This document shows, in pieces, positions 47,868 through 55,978 of a stretch of 64,000 nucleotides of DNA. The notes below the pieces were generated by a model that saw only the letters and a list, made by a program, of their open reading frames with translations, made no database searches and was not told the DNA's origin. Origin of the DNA: Pseudomonas sputi (lineage in GTDB: Bacteria > Pseudomonadota > Gammaproteobacteria > Pseudomonadales > Pseudomonadaceae); assembly GCF_021603585.1 (NCBI RefSeq), contig NZ_BQHI01000019.1, positions 39,650-103,649 on the forward strand, written 5' to 3'. Within the stretch, counting starts at the first letter, position 1, and each line of letters starts with the position of its first letter. Both the position numbers and the translations under genes were made by a program.

Positions 47868-47902
47868 ACTCCGCAAAAGCAAAAAATTAGCTTTTGCGGA
47901 GT
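47868..47902. promoter_or_regulatory. Long inverted repeat between TetR and MFS genes
   Basis: Perfect 13-base arms ACTCCGCAAAAGC (47868-47880) and GCTTTTGCGGAGT (47890-47902) around a 9-base A/T-rich gap. The right arm contains the GGAG that serves as SD for the MFS gene. It is a plausible TetR operator. A second shorter site TTGC...GCAA is at 47842-47855. Confidence 0.6.
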
Positions 47903-47908
47903 ATGCCC

Positions 47909-49096
47909 ATGACCAGCCTTGCTTCCCATCGTTCCAGCCTGTGGTTTCTGGCGATCACCTTACTGAGTTTTCTCGCCGCTTCCACTGCGCCGACGCCGTT
48001 GTATCACTTGTACCAGGATCAACTGCATTTTTCGGCAGCCGTACTGACCCTGATTTTCGGCGTCTACGCCCTCAGTCTGCTGGCTGCGTTGCTGACGGTC
48101 GGGTCGCTGTCGGATCACCTGGGACGCAAACCGGTGATCTTCACCGCCGTGACGCTCAATGCGCTGGCGATGCTGCTGTTTATTTACGCTGACAGCGTGG
48201 GCTGGCTGATCGGCGCGCGAGTGCTGCAAGGTTTCGCCACCGGCATGGCCACCGCCGTGTTGAGTGCCACGCTGCTGGACACCGACCGTCAGCAAGGGCC
48301 GTTGATCAATAGCGTTGCGCCGTTGCTGGGTATGGCGTTGGGCAGCATGGGCTGCGGCTTGCTGGCCGAGTTCGCTCCGGCGCCGTTGCAATTGACCTAT
48401 TGGCTGTTGCTCACACTGTTTGTGTTGCAGGGGATTTATGTCTGGCGCCTGCCGGAAAGCGTCTCGCCGCAGGCAGGAGCGTGGGCCTCGTTGCGGCCGA
48501 CCCTGCACGTGCCGGTTCAGGCGCGTTCGACGCTGTGGCGAGTATTGCCGCTGAACACCGCGACCTGGGCGCTCGGCGGTTTCTATGCCTCGCTGGCGCC
48601 GTCGCTGGTGCGCACGGCCACTGGCTCGACCTCCAACCTGATCGGCGGCGCGACCGTGGCGGCGCTGACCGTGACCGGTGCGTTGATGATCTTCACGTTG
48701 CGCAATCGTCCTGCCTCCCGGGCGCTGCAACTCGGGGCGAGCCTGCTTCCGGTCGGTATTGTGCTGATTCTGTTGGGCGTGCACAGCGCCAGTCTGTCGT
48801 TGTTCTTCTTCGGCACGCTGGTGGCCGGTTGTGGATTTGGCTCCGGTTTTCTCGGTGCGGTGCGCAGCCTGGTGCCGCTGGCATTGCCCCATGAGCGAGC
48901 CGGTTTGATGTCGGCGTTTTATGTGCTGAGTTACCTGGCGTTCTGTCTGCCGGCGTTGCTGGCCGGGCATTTCACCCACAGCCTGGGCCTGCTGGCCACC
49001 ACCGATGTGTATGGCGCGGTGCTGATCGTGCTGGCGGTCGGTGCGCTGCTGATGAGTTTCCGGGCGCAAGCGGCCAAGACCTGCAGCGCTCCATAA
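47909..49096 (+). CDS. MFS transporter, probable drug efflux
   Basis: A 12-helix facilitator of about 395 aa. The motif SLSDHLGRKPVIF in the loop 2-3 region and GFATGMATAVLSATLLD in helix 5 (antiporter motif-C-like) fit an exporter. GGAG at 47898-47901 makes ATG 47909 (MTSLASHRSS) the best start; ATG 47903 is only one base away from the SD. Divergent TetR regulator upstream. Substrate unknown. Confidence 0.85.
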   Translation: MTSLASHRSSLWFLAITLLSFLAASTAPTPLYHLYQDQLHFSAAVLTLIFGVYALSLLAALLTVGSLSDHLGRKPVIFTAVTLNALAMLLFIYADSVGWLIGARVLQGFATGMATAVLSATLLDTDRQQGPLINSVAPLLGMALGSMGCGLLAEFAPAPLQLTYWLLLTLFVLQGIYVWRLPESVSPQAGAWASLRPTLHVPVQARSTLWRVLPLNTATWALGGFYASLAPSLVRTATGSTSNLIGGATVAALTVTGALMIFTLRNRPASRALQLGASLLPVGIVLILLGVHSASLSLFFFGTLVAGCGFGSGFLGAVRSLVPLALPHERAGLMSAFYVLSYLAFCLPALLAGHFTHSLGLLATTDVYGAVLIVLAVGALLMSFRAQAAKTCSAP

Positions 49097-49149
49097 GCCC
49101 GTCGGATTCGGTTAGCCTTGGCCAGCCCCTTCTTCTCACGGATCGACGC

Positions 49150-49461
49150 ATGAAGATTATCCGCAGCAAGACCTTCACCGCCGAGCGCGCCTGGGGCGCG
49201 CTCGACATCGCCAACATGAACGGCATCACCACGCGTCTGCACTGGACCGATCAGCCGTACAAATGGCACGTCAATGACGGCGAGGAAGTGTTCGTGGTGC
49301 TCGACGGCCAGGTGCTCATGCACTATCGCGAAGAAGATGAGGAGAAGCAGGTCTTGCTTGATGTTGGCGACATCTTCTACGCCTCCATTGGTACCGAACA
49401 CGTCGCTCATCCGCAGGGCGCGGCGCGGATTCTGGTGATCGAAACCGAAGGCAGTGTCTGA
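49150..49461 (+). CDS. Small cupin-domain protein
   Basis: A 103-aa single-domain cupin. The two conserved blocks are visible: YKWHVNDGEEVFVVLDGQV with metal-binding H and E, and IGTEHVAHPQGAAR with the second histidines. It lies 53 bases downstream of the MFS gene, on the same strand, and may be co-transcribed. Such proteins include metal-dependent isomerases and detoxifying enzymes. Function not assigned. Confidence 0.85.
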   Translation: MKIIRSKTFTAERAWGALDIANMNGITTRLHWTDQPYKWHVNDGEEVFVVLDGQVLMHYREEDEEKQVLLDVGDIFYASIGTEHVAHPQGAARILVIETEGSV

Positions 49462-49563
49462 CTGCATATCTACAAAACTGATAACAGTTAGAGATATTAC
49501 CCGTTATATAGATATTCGATTCGGTTCTACCATGAGCTCAACCTCACCTGAGGACAGGAGTTC

Positions 49564-50718
49564 ATGATGATTTGCCCCAACAGTGCCAAACCCGGTATCA
49601 AGCCATTCAGCCAGCTTCAGCACCCGCGTGAAGTGATCCGCCAATTCACCCCGAACTGGTTCGCCGCCACCATGGGCACCGGCGTGCTGGCGTTGGCGCT
49701 GGCGCAATTGCCTGTCGCCATTCCCGGGTTGCACGCCGTGGCCGAAGGGTTGTGGATGTTCAACATTCTGTTGTTCGTGCTGTTTACCGCTGCCTACGCC
49801 GCGCGCTGGATTCTGTTCTTCGACGAGGCGCGGCGGATCTTCGGCCACTCCACGGTTTCGATGTTCTTCGGCACCATTCCCATGGGGCTGGCGACGATCA
49901 TCAACGGCTTTCTGCTGTTCGGTCTGCCGCGCTGGGGCGACGGGGTGATTCAACTGGCCGAGGCGTTGTGGTGGCTGGACGTGGCGATGTCGCTGGCCTG
50001 CGGCGTGCTGATTCCCTACATGATGTTTACCCGTCAGGAACACAGCATCGATCAGATGACTGCCGTCTGGCTGCTGCCGGTGGTGGCCGCGGAAGTGGCG
50101 GCGGCCAGCGGTGGACTGCTGGCGCCGCATCTCGCCGATGCGCACTCGCAACTGGTGGTGCTGGTGACCAGTTACGTGCTCTGGGCGTTTTCCCTGCCGG
50201 TAGCGTTCAGCATCCTGACCATCCTCTTGCTGCGCATGGCCTTGCACAAACTGCCCCACGAAAACATGGCGGCCTCGAGCTGGCTGGCCCTGGGGCCGAT
50301 CGGCACCGGTGCCTTGGGCATGTTGCTGCTGGGCGGCGACGCTCCGGCGATCTTCGCGGCCAGCGGTATGTCGGGCGTCGGTGAAATCGCGTCGGGCCTG
50401 GGCCTGGTCGCCGGGATCACGCTCTGGGGGTTCGGTCTGTGGTGGATGCTGATAGCGCTGCTGATCACCGTGCGTTACTTGCGTGACGGCATCCCGTTCA
50501 ACCTTGGCTGGTGGGGTTTCACTTTCCCGTTGGGCGTGTATTCGCTGGCAACCCTGAAACTGGGTAGCACGTTGCACCTGACTTTCTTTAACGTGGCCGG
50601 TTGTGTACTGGTGACGTTGCTGGCGGTGATGTGGCTGATCGTCGGTAAACGCACACTGCAAGGCGCGTGGCGCGGCGAGCTGTTTGTTTCACCGTGCATT
50701 GCAGGTTTGAAGAAATAA
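49564..50718 (+). CDS. TDT family transporter (TehA/SLAC1-like)
   Basis: A 384-aa inner-membrane protein with about ten hydrophobic segments. The N-terminal block REVIRQFTPNWFAATMGTGV and the helix FFGTIPMGLATIINGFLLFG belong to the tellurite-resistance/dicarboxylate transporter (TDT) family, which includes SLAC1 anion channels and malate or sulfite exporters. SD AGGAG at 49556-49560. Substrate uncertain: C4-dicarboxylates, sulfite or a tellurite-related anion are all possible. Confidence 0.85.
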   Translation: MMICPNSAKPGIKPFSQLQHPREVIRQFTPNWFAATMGTGVLALALAQLPVAIPGLHAVAEGLWMFNILLFVLFTAAYAARWILFFDEARRIFGHSTVSMFFGTIPMGLATIINGFLLFGLPRWGDGVIQLAEALWWLDVAMSLACGVLIPYMMFTRQEHSIDQMTAVWLLPVVAAEVAAASGGLLAPHLADAHSQLVVLVTSYVLWAFSLPVAFSILTILLLRMALHKLPHENMAASSWLALGPIGTGALGMLLLGGDAPAIFAASGMSGVGEIASGLGLVAGITLWGFGLWWMLIALLITVRYLRDGIPFNLGWWGFTFPLGVYSLATLKLGSTLHLTFFNVAGCVLVTLLAVMWLIVGKRTLQGAWRGELFVSPCIAGLKK

Positions 50719-50773
50719 CCGGCGAAGATTAGGTAATGTGTGGCCTGGATCGCGGTTCGAGATTCTTATAAGC

Positions 50774-50803
50774 GTAGCGAGGCCACTCGCTACCTTCTTT
50801 TCC
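50774..50803 (+). terminator. Hairpin between TDT transporter and acyltransferase genes
   Basis: Perfect 8-bp stem GTAGCGAG-GCCA-CTCGCTAC followed by CTTCTTTTCC. It may terminate the TDT gene or act as a leader hairpin for the next gene. Confidence 0.45.
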
Positions 50804-50829
50804 AAAAAAACAACAGGGTCACACGGAAG

Positions 50830-52704
50830 ATGAGTCACCCCTCACAGTTCAACCTGCTGCGTACCCGGCGCTTCCTGCCGTTCTTCATCACCCAGTCGCT
50901 GGGCGCGTTCAACGATAACGTGTTCAAGCAGTCGCTGATCCTCGCCATTCTCTATCGGCTGACCATCGAGGGTGACCGCTCGATCTGGGTCAACCTGTGC
51001 GCGTTGCTGTTTATTCTGCCGTTCTTTCTGTTCTCGGCGCTGGCCGGGCAGTTCGGGGAAAAATTCGCCAAGGATGCGTTGATCCGTCTGATCAAACTGG
51101 CAGAAATCGCCATCATGGCCGTGGGATCCGTCGGCTTTCTGTTCGATCACCTGTCGCTGATGCTGGTGGCGCTGTTCGCCATGGGCACGCACTCGGCGCT
51201 GTTCGGGCCGGTGAAGTATTCGATCCTGCCGCAGGCCTTGCGCGACGATGAACTGGTCGGCGGCAACGGGTTGGTGGAGATGGGTACGTTCCTGGCGATC
51301 CTGGCCGGGACCATCGGCGCAGGGGTGATGATGTCCTCGGCCAATTACGCGCCGGTGGTCTCCGCCGCGATCGTCGGTATCGCTGTACTGGGTTATCTGG
51401 CCAGTCGCAGCATTCCCCGCGCCGCGGCGGCCACCCCGGAGATGCGCCTGAACTGGAACATCTTCAGTCAGTCCTGGGCGACCTTGAAACTCGGCCTGGG
51501 ACAGACGCCAGCGGTGTCGCGCTCGATTGTCGGCAACTCGTGGTTCTGGTTTGTCGGGGCGATTTATCTGACGCAGATCCCGGCTTATGCCAAGGAATGG
51601 ATGCACGGCGACGAAACCGTGGTCACCCTGATTCTGACGGTGTTTTCCGTCGGTATCGCGCTGGGTTCGATGCTGTGCGAAAAGCTTTCCGGGCGCAAAG
51701 TCGAGATCGGCCTGGTGCCGTTCGGCTCGTTCGGCCTGACCGTTTTCGGGCTGTTGCTGTGGTGGCACTCCGGTGGAGTTCCAGAAAACCCCGTCGGCCA
51801 CAGCTGGACCGAAGTGCTCGGTTTTGGCCATGCGTGGGCGGTGTTGATCGATGTGTTGGGTCTCGGAATTTTTGGCGGTTTTTACATCGTGCCGTTGTAC
51901 GCATTGATCCAGTCACGCACCGCCGAGAACGAGCGGGCGCGAGTGATCGCGGCCAACAACATTCTCAACGCGCTGTTCATGGTGATTTCGGCGATTGTCA
52001 CCATCGTGTTGTTGAGCATGGTCAAGCTGTCGATTCCGCAACTGTTCCTGGTGGTGTCGCTGCTGAACATCGGCGTCAACGCCTACATCTTCAAGATCGT
52101 CCCCGAGTTCAGCATGCGGTTCATGATCTGGCTGCTCAGCCATTCCATGTACCGCGTCGAGCATCGCAACCTTGAGGCGATTCCCGATGAGGGCGCGGCG
52201 TTGCTGGTGTGCAACCACGTGTCGTTCGTCGATGCCTTGCTGATCGGTGGCGCGGTGCGTCGGCCGATTCGCTTTGTCATGTACTACAAGATCTACAACC
52301 TGCCGGTGCTGAACTTTATCTTCCGCACGGCGGGGACCATTCCTATCGCCGGACGCCAGGAAGACATCCAGATCTACGAAAAGGCCTTCACCCGGATTGC
52401 CCAGTATCTGAAGGAAGGTGAGCTGGTGTGCATCTTCCCGGAAGGCAAGTTGACCGCCGATGGCGAGATCAACGAGTTCAAGGGCGGGCTGACGCGGATT
52501 CTCGAGGAGACGCCGGTGCCGGTGATTCCGCTGGCGTTGCAGGGCTTGTGGGGGAGTTTCTTCAGTCGCGATCCGAACAAGGGGGTGTTCCGGCGCTTGT
52601 GGTCGCGGGTGACGCTGGTGGCGGGTTCGCCGGTAGCCGTTGAAGCGGCACAACCGGCAGTGCTGCAGACGTTGGTCGGGGAATTGCGCGGGACTGTCAG
52701 GTAG
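50830..52704 (+). CDS. LplT-like MFS / PlsC-type acyltransferase fusion
   Basis: A 624-aa fused protein. Residues 1-~420 are a 12-helix lysophospholipid-transporter-like MFS (SLGAFNDNVFKQSL near the start). Residues ~450-624 are a PlsC-type acyltransferase with NHVSFVDAL (H463/D468, the HX4D motif) and IFPEGKLTADGE (PEG near 537). It could move lysophospholipid inward across the inner membrane and re-acylate it, as LplT with Aas do in E. coli, but the Aas acyl-ACP synthetase domain is absent. GGAAG SD precedes ATG 50830. Confidence 0.88.
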   Translation: MSHPSQFNLLRTRRFLPFFITQSLGAFNDNVFKQSLILAILYRLTIEGDRSIWVNLCALLFILPFFLFSALAGQFGEKFAKDALIRLIKLAEIAIMAVGSVGFLFDHLSLMLVALFAMGTHSALFGPVKYSILPQALRDDELVGGNGLVEMGTFLAILAGTIGAGVMMSSANYAPVVSAAIVGIAVLGYLASRSIPRAAAATPEMRLNWNIFSQSWATLKLGLGQTPAVSRSIVGNSWFWFVGAIYLTQIPAYAKEWMHGDETVVTLILTVFSVGIALGSMLCEKLSGRKVEIGLVPFGSFGLTVFGLLLWWHSGGVPENPVGHSWTEVLGFGHAWAVLIDVLGLGIFGGFYIVPLYALIQSRTAENERARVIAANNILNALFMVISAIVTIVLLSMVKLSIPQLFLVVSLLNIGVNAYIFKIVPEFSMRFMIWLLSHSMYRVEHRNLEAIPDEGAALLVCNHVSFVDALLIGGAVRRPIRFVMYYKIYNLPVLNFIFRTAGTIPIAGRQEDIQIYEKAFTRIAQYLKEGELVCIFPEGKLTADGEINEFKGGLTRILEETPVPVIPLALQGLWGSFFSRDPNKGVFRRLWSRVTLVAGSPVAVEAAQPAVLQTLVGELRGTVR

Positions 52705-52715
52705 TTGTTTATGAA

Positions 52716-52741
52716 GCCGCCATCCCTGCCGGATGGCGGCA
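52716..52741. terminator. Weak hairpin after acyltransferase gene
   Basis: GCCGCCATCC-CTGCC-GGATGGCGGC stem between convergent genes, with no T-run on the plus strand. Terminator function is uncertain. Confidence 0.4.
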
Positions 52742-52746
52742 ACGGC

Positions 52747-53061
52747 TCAGGCGCTGACCTTGAGCCCGATCAACCCGGTGACGATCAACGCCACACTGGC
52801 CAGGCGAATCAACGCCATCGACTCGCCAAACAGGATGATCCCGGCTATCACCGTGCCCACGGCACCGACGCCAGTCCAGATCGCATAGGCCGTGCCCAGC
52901 GGCAATTCCTTCATCGCAAGACCCAGCAGGCCAAGACTGATCGCCATGGCGGCGACGGTGAGAACGGTGGGAAGCGGACGAGTGAAGCCATCGGTGAATT
53001 TCAGGCCGACAGCCCAGCCGACTTCGAACAGGCCGGCGAAAAACAGAATGATCCAGGACAT
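52747..53061 (-). CDS. gdx: Guanidinium exporter, SMR family (SugE/Gdx)
   Basis: A four-helix small multidrug resistance protein of 104 aa. It begins [20 protein letters not shown] with the essential membrane glutamate E13, and GWAVGLK plus [14 protein letters not shown] fit the SugE/Gdx branch, now known to export guanidinium. The 5' leader holds a guanidine-II riboswitch, which strongly supports that function. GGAGG SD is present. Confidence 0.92.
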   Translation of the reverse strand: MSWIILFFAGLFEVGWAVGLKFTDGFTRPLPTVLTVAAMAISLGLLGLAMKELPLGTAYAIWTGVGAVGTVIAGIILFGESMALIRLASVALIVTGLIGLKVSA

Positions 53062-53079
53062 CAGAGACCTCCATCGATT

Positions 53080-53135
53080 GACGGGGCCGTCCCCAGATTG
53101 AAAACTCGATTGAGCCGCGGGGTCGTCCCCGCGTG
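53080..53135 (-). ncRNA. Guanidine-II riboswitch (mini-ykkC)
   Basis: On the minus strand, two stem-loops in tandem: CGCGGGG-ACGA-CCCCGCG (53116-53133) and GGGG-ACGG-CCCC (53083-53094). Both loops match ACGR, the hallmark of mini-ykkC/guanidine-II. The second stem ends about 10 bases before the GGAGG SD of the exporter gene, as expected for translational control by guanidinium. Confidence 0.92.
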
Positions 53136-53179
53136 GCGCACATACTACCTAAAAATGTGCGCCGTACCGCGATCCGGAA

Positions 53180-54145
53180 TCAGTCGGCGGTCTGTTGTGC
53201 CAATGTCTCACGGTCTTCTTTTTCGCTCATCCGCCTGAACCAGGTCGACAGCAGCGCCCCGGAAATGTTGTGCCACACACTGAACAATGCACTTGGCACC
53301 GCCGCCAGTGGCGAAAAGTGCGCACTGGCCAGCGCAGCACCCAGTCCCGAGTTCTGCATGCCGACTTCCAGCGCCAGTGACTTGCGCTGCGGCAGCGGCA
53401 GGCCGAACAGGCGTCCGGTGAAATAACCCAGCAGATAGCCGAAGCTGTTGTGCAACATCACCACGGCCATGATCAGCAGGCCGGATTCGGCGATTTTCGC
53501 CTGACTGGCGGCAACCACGGCGGCGACGATGATCACGATGCTGACCACCGACACCAGCGGCAGCACTTCCACCGCGTGGCGCACCTTGTCACCAAGCACG
53601 CGTTGCGCGACTACGCCGAGGATGATCGGCAGCAGCACCACTTGCAGGATCGACCAGAACAGCTCCATGAATGAAACCGGCAACCACGCCGAGGCCAGCA
53701 GCCAGATCAGCGCCGGCGTCAGCAGCGGGGCGAGGAGGGTGGTGACGGCGGCGATGGCCACCGACAGCGCCAGATCGCCCTTGGCCAGCCAGGTCATGAC
53801 GTTTGATGACGTGCCGCTCGGGCAGCAACCGACCAGAATCACGCCGACGGCAATTTCCGCTGGCAGATGAAAGATCTGGCAAAGCAACCACGCCATCCCC
53901 GGCATGATCACGAAATGCGCAACTACGCCCAACGCCACGCGCCACGGGTGGCGAGCGACGGCGGCGAAGTCGTCGAGTTTGAGGGTCAGGCCCATGCCGA
54001 ACATCACCAGCCCGAGCAGTGGCACGATCGCGCCTTTGAGGCCGAGGAACCAGGCCGGTTGGAGGAACGCGATCACCGCGAAAATCAGAACCCAGTAAGC
54101 GAAGGTGTTGCCGACAAAACGACTCAGTGCAGCCAGTGCGCGCAT
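53180..54145 (-). CDS. BASS family sodium:solute symporter
   Basis: A 321-aa membrane protein with about nine to ten helices, from MRALAALSRFVGNTFAYWVL. The BASS signatures are VGVILVGCCPSGTSSNVMTWLAKGD (the two crossing helices at the sodium site) and SLALEVGMQNSGLGAALA near the C-terminus. Bacterial members transport bile acids, pantoate or other organic anions; substrate here is unknown. An AAGGAACAG SD precedes ATG 54145. Confidence 0.88.
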   Translation of the reverse strand: MRALAALSRFVGNTFAYWVLIFAVIAFLQPAWFLGLKGAIVPLLGLVMFGMGLTLKLDDFAAVARHPWRVALGVVAHFVIMPGMAWLLCQIFHLPAEIAVGVILVGCCPSGTSSNVMTWLAKGDLALSVAIAAVTTLLAPLLTPALIWLLASAWLPVSFMELFWSILQVVLLPIILGVVAQRVLGDKVRHAVEVLPLVSVVSIVIIVAAVVAASQAKIAESGLLIMAVVMLHNSFGYLLGYFTGRLFGLPLPQRKSLALEVGMQNSGLGAALASAHFSPLAAVPSALFSVWHNISGALLSTWFRRMSEKEDRETLAQQTAD

Positions 54146-54166
54146 GGCCTGTTCCTTATTATGTGA

Positions 54167-54192
54167 AAACGCCACCGAAGCGGTGGCGTTTG
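54167..54192 (-). terminator. Hairpin upstream of the BASS gene and after rdgC
   Basis: AAACGCCACC-GAAG/CTTC-GGTGGCGTTTT stem. On the minus strand it follows the rdgC stop with a short T-run, so it probably ends rdgC transcription. Confidence 0.7.
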
Positions 54193-54219
54193 AAGATAAC
54201 CCAAAGACTGCACAGAGGC

Positions 54220-55140
54220 TTAGATCCCCTGCGGAGTCTCTTCGCCGCCCAGGGCTTCAACCAGCGCCGGCAGGAAGTCGCCGAACGTCAGCATCATCAG
54301 GGTGAAGCTGGCGTCCAGTTGGCCGAGGGCTTCGTCGCCGCCGTCCTGTTCCGCCTGATCCTGCAACAGGTCTTCGAATTTCAGACGCTTGACGGTCATC
54401 TTGTCGTCGAGCATGAACGACAGTTTGTCCTGCCAGGCCAGCGACAGTTGAGTCACCACCTTACCGGTGCTCAGGTGCAGCTGGATTTCTTCGCTGGTCA
54501 GGTCCTGACGCTTGCAACGCACGATGCCGCCGTCTTCGTGGGTGTCGCGCAGTTCGCACTCGTCCAGGACGAAGAAGTCCGGGGCGGCTTGCTGGGTGGT
54601 GACCCACTCAGTCATCACGGCGGTCGGCGCGGTTTTCACGGTCAGCGGGCGTACCGGCAGGGTGCCGATCACTTCACGCAGAGTGGAGAGCAGATCTTCG
54701 GCGCGTTTCGGGCTGGCCGAGTTGACCAGGATCAGGCCCTGTTTCGGTGCGATGGCAGCGAAGGTCGACGAGCGGCGGATAAAGGCACGCGGCAGGAACG
54801 CCTGGATGATTTCATCCTTGATCTGGTCGCGTTCCTTCTTATAGACCTTGCGCATCTGCTCGGCTTCGATCTCTTCGACCTTTTCCTTCACCGCGTCGCG
54901 TACGACGCTGCCTGGCAGAATGCGTTCTTCTTTACGGGCGCAGATCAGCAGGAAGTCACCGCTGACGTGCACCAGTGGAGCATCTTCGCCCTTGCCGAAC
55001 GGCGCCACGAAACCGTAGGTGGTCAACTCCTGGCTTGCACATGGACGCGCCAGTTTGGTGGCCAGTGCAGTTTCCAGCGCCTCGGCATCGACAGGCAGGT
55101 CTTGGGTCAGGCGATAGATAAGCAGGTTCTTGAACCACAT
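54220..55140 (-). CDS. rdgC: Recombination-associated protein RdgC
   Basis: A 306-aa ring-forming DNA-binding protein that antagonises RecA loading. The N-terminus [18 protein letters not shown] and the segments [12 protein letters not shown] and [20 protein letters not shown] are characteristic. The start is ATG 55140 rather than the in-frame ATG at 55164; an AAGGAGAGA SD lies just upstream. Length is normal for the family. Ends in a cytosolic helical C-terminus. Confidence 0.95.
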   Translation of the reverse strand: MWFKNLLIYRLTQDLPVDAEALETALATKLARPCASQELTTYGFVAPFGKGEDAPLVHVSGDFLLICARKEERILPGSVVRDAVKEKVEEIEAEQMRKVYKKERDQIKDEIIQAFLPRAFIRRSSTFAAIAPKQGLILVNSASPKRAEDLLSTLREVIGTLPVRPLTVKTAPTAVMTEWVTTQQAAPDFFVLDECELRDTHEDGGIVRCKRQDLTSEEIQLHLSTGKVVTQLSLAWQDKLSFMLDDKMTVKRLKFEDLLQDQAEQDGGDEALGQLDASFTLMMLTFGDFLPALVEALGGEETPQGI

Positions 55141-55250
55141 GGGGTGAGTCTCTCCTTTATACAAAGGGGGGCATTATTGTCTTCGCCGGGTCATAGGCCA
55201 ACCCTTCTCTAAGCCTTTGGAAGGCCTGAGAAAATTAATTAAAAAAGTGC

Positions 55251-55279
55251 TTGCCAGAGGTTGGATCGCTCCGTAGAAT
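55251..55279 (+). promoter_or_regulatory. Promoter of first tRNA cassette
   Basis: -35 TTGCCA (55251-55256), 17-base spacer, -10 TAGAAT (55274-55279), 20 bases before tRNA-Val. Confidence 0.8.
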
Positions 55280-55299
55280 GCGCGCCACACCGAAGCGAA

Positions 55300-55375
55300 G
55301 GGTGATTAGCTCAGCTGGGAGAGCGTCTGCCTTACAAGCAGAATGTCGGCGGTTCGATCCCGTCATCACCCACCA
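55300..55375 (+). tRNA. tRNA-Val (anticodon TAC), copy 1
   Basis: 76 nt, with all four arms: acceptor GGGTGAT/ATCACCC, anticodon loop CTTACAA (TAC at 55333-55335), TTCGATC T-loop and encoded CCA. Matches the enteric tRNA-Val(UAC) except in the anticodon stem. Confidence 0.97.
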
Positions 55376-55394
55376 TTCGTTTCAAGTGTTTAGC

Positions 55395-55471
55395 GCAGCG
55401 GTAGTTCAGTCGGTTAGAATACCGGCCTGTCACGCCGGGGGTCGCGGGTTCGAGTCCCGTCCGCTGCGCCA
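55395..55471 (+). tRNA. tRNA-Asp (anticodon GTC), copy 1
   Basis: 77 nt. Acceptor GCAGCGG/CCGCTGC, anticodon stem CCGGC/GCCGG, loop CTGTCAC (GTC at 55429-55431), T-loop TTCGAGT and encoded CCA. Lies 19 bases after tRNA-Val and is probably co-transcribed with it. Confidence 0.97.
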
Positions 55472-55512
55472 TATTCGGTAAACTGGAACACTGAACGCCA
55501 GGTCACCACGGA

Positions 55513-55538
55513 AAAACCCGCCAAGGCGGGTTTTTTTC
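55513..55538 (+). terminator. Terminator of first tRNA cassette
   Basis: AAAAACCCGCC-AA-GGCGGGTTTTTTT hairpin. Confidence 0.88.
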
Positions 55539-55611
55539 TGCCTCGAGTTGTATATGCGGGATGTGTCGTTTCACCGGTTTTCGGATTTTTTTGAAAAAAA
55601 TTTCAATTAAA

Positions 55612-55641
55612 TCAACACTTTACGAAAACTTGTGGCATAAT
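55612..55641 (+). promoter_or_regulatory. Promoter of second tRNA cassette
   Basis: -10 CATAAT (55636-55641) with a weak -35 TCAACA (55612-55617) at 18-base spacing, 20 bases before the second tRNA-Val. An A/T-rich stretch (55586-55620) upstream may act as an UP element. Confidence 0.6.
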
Positions 55642-55661
55642 GCGCCCCGTAACGAAGCGAA

Positions 55662-55737
55662 GGGTGATTAGCTCAGCTGGGAGAGCGTCTGCCTTACAAG
55701 CAGAATGTCGGCGGTTCGATCCCGTCATCACCCACCA
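55662..55737 (+). tRNA. tRNA-Val (anticodon TAC), copy 2
   Basis: Identical in sequence to the copy at 55300-55375, offset by 362 bases. Anticodon TAC at 55695-55697. Confidence 0.97.
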
Positions 55738-55756
55738 TTCGTTTCAAGCGTTTCGC

Positions 55757-55833
55757 GCAGCGGTAGTTCAGTCGGTTAGAATACCGGCCTGTCACGCCGG
55801 GGGTCGCGGGTTCGAGTCCCGTCCGCTGCGCCA
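55757..55833 (+). tRNA. tRNA-Asp (anticodon GTC), copy 2
   Basis: Identical to the copy at 55395-55471, offset by 362 bases. Anticodon GTC at 55791-55793. Confidence 0.97.
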
Positions 55834-55873
55834 TATTCGGCAATCTGGAATACTGAACGCCAGATCACCACAG

Positions 55874-55899
55874 AAAGCCCGCCTTGTGCGGGCTTTTTG
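55874..55899 (+). terminator. Terminator of second tRNA cassette
   Basis: AAAGCCCGC-CTTGT-GCGGGCTTTTT hairpin, ending the second tRNA pair. Confidence 0.88.
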
Positions 55900-55937
55900 C
55901 TGTCCGGGATTAGGCTTTTGCCGAGCCTGAACATGAG

Positions 55938-55965
55938 AAAGCGACCAATGACGGTCGCTTTTTTC
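55938..55965. terminator. Terminator before the catalase-like gene end
   Basis: AAAGCGACC-AATGAC-GGTCGCTTTTTT hairpin, followed on the plus strand by a T-run. It can terminate either the tRNA transcript or, on the minus strand, the catalase-like operon. Confidence 0.75.
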
Positions 55966-55978
55966 GTTTCTGGCGCCA

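Noticed and set aside
55251-55481. Open frames across the tRNA pair considered as proteins
   Set aside because: The sequence folds as complete tRNA-Val and tRNA-Asp with encoded CCA; the frames are accidental.
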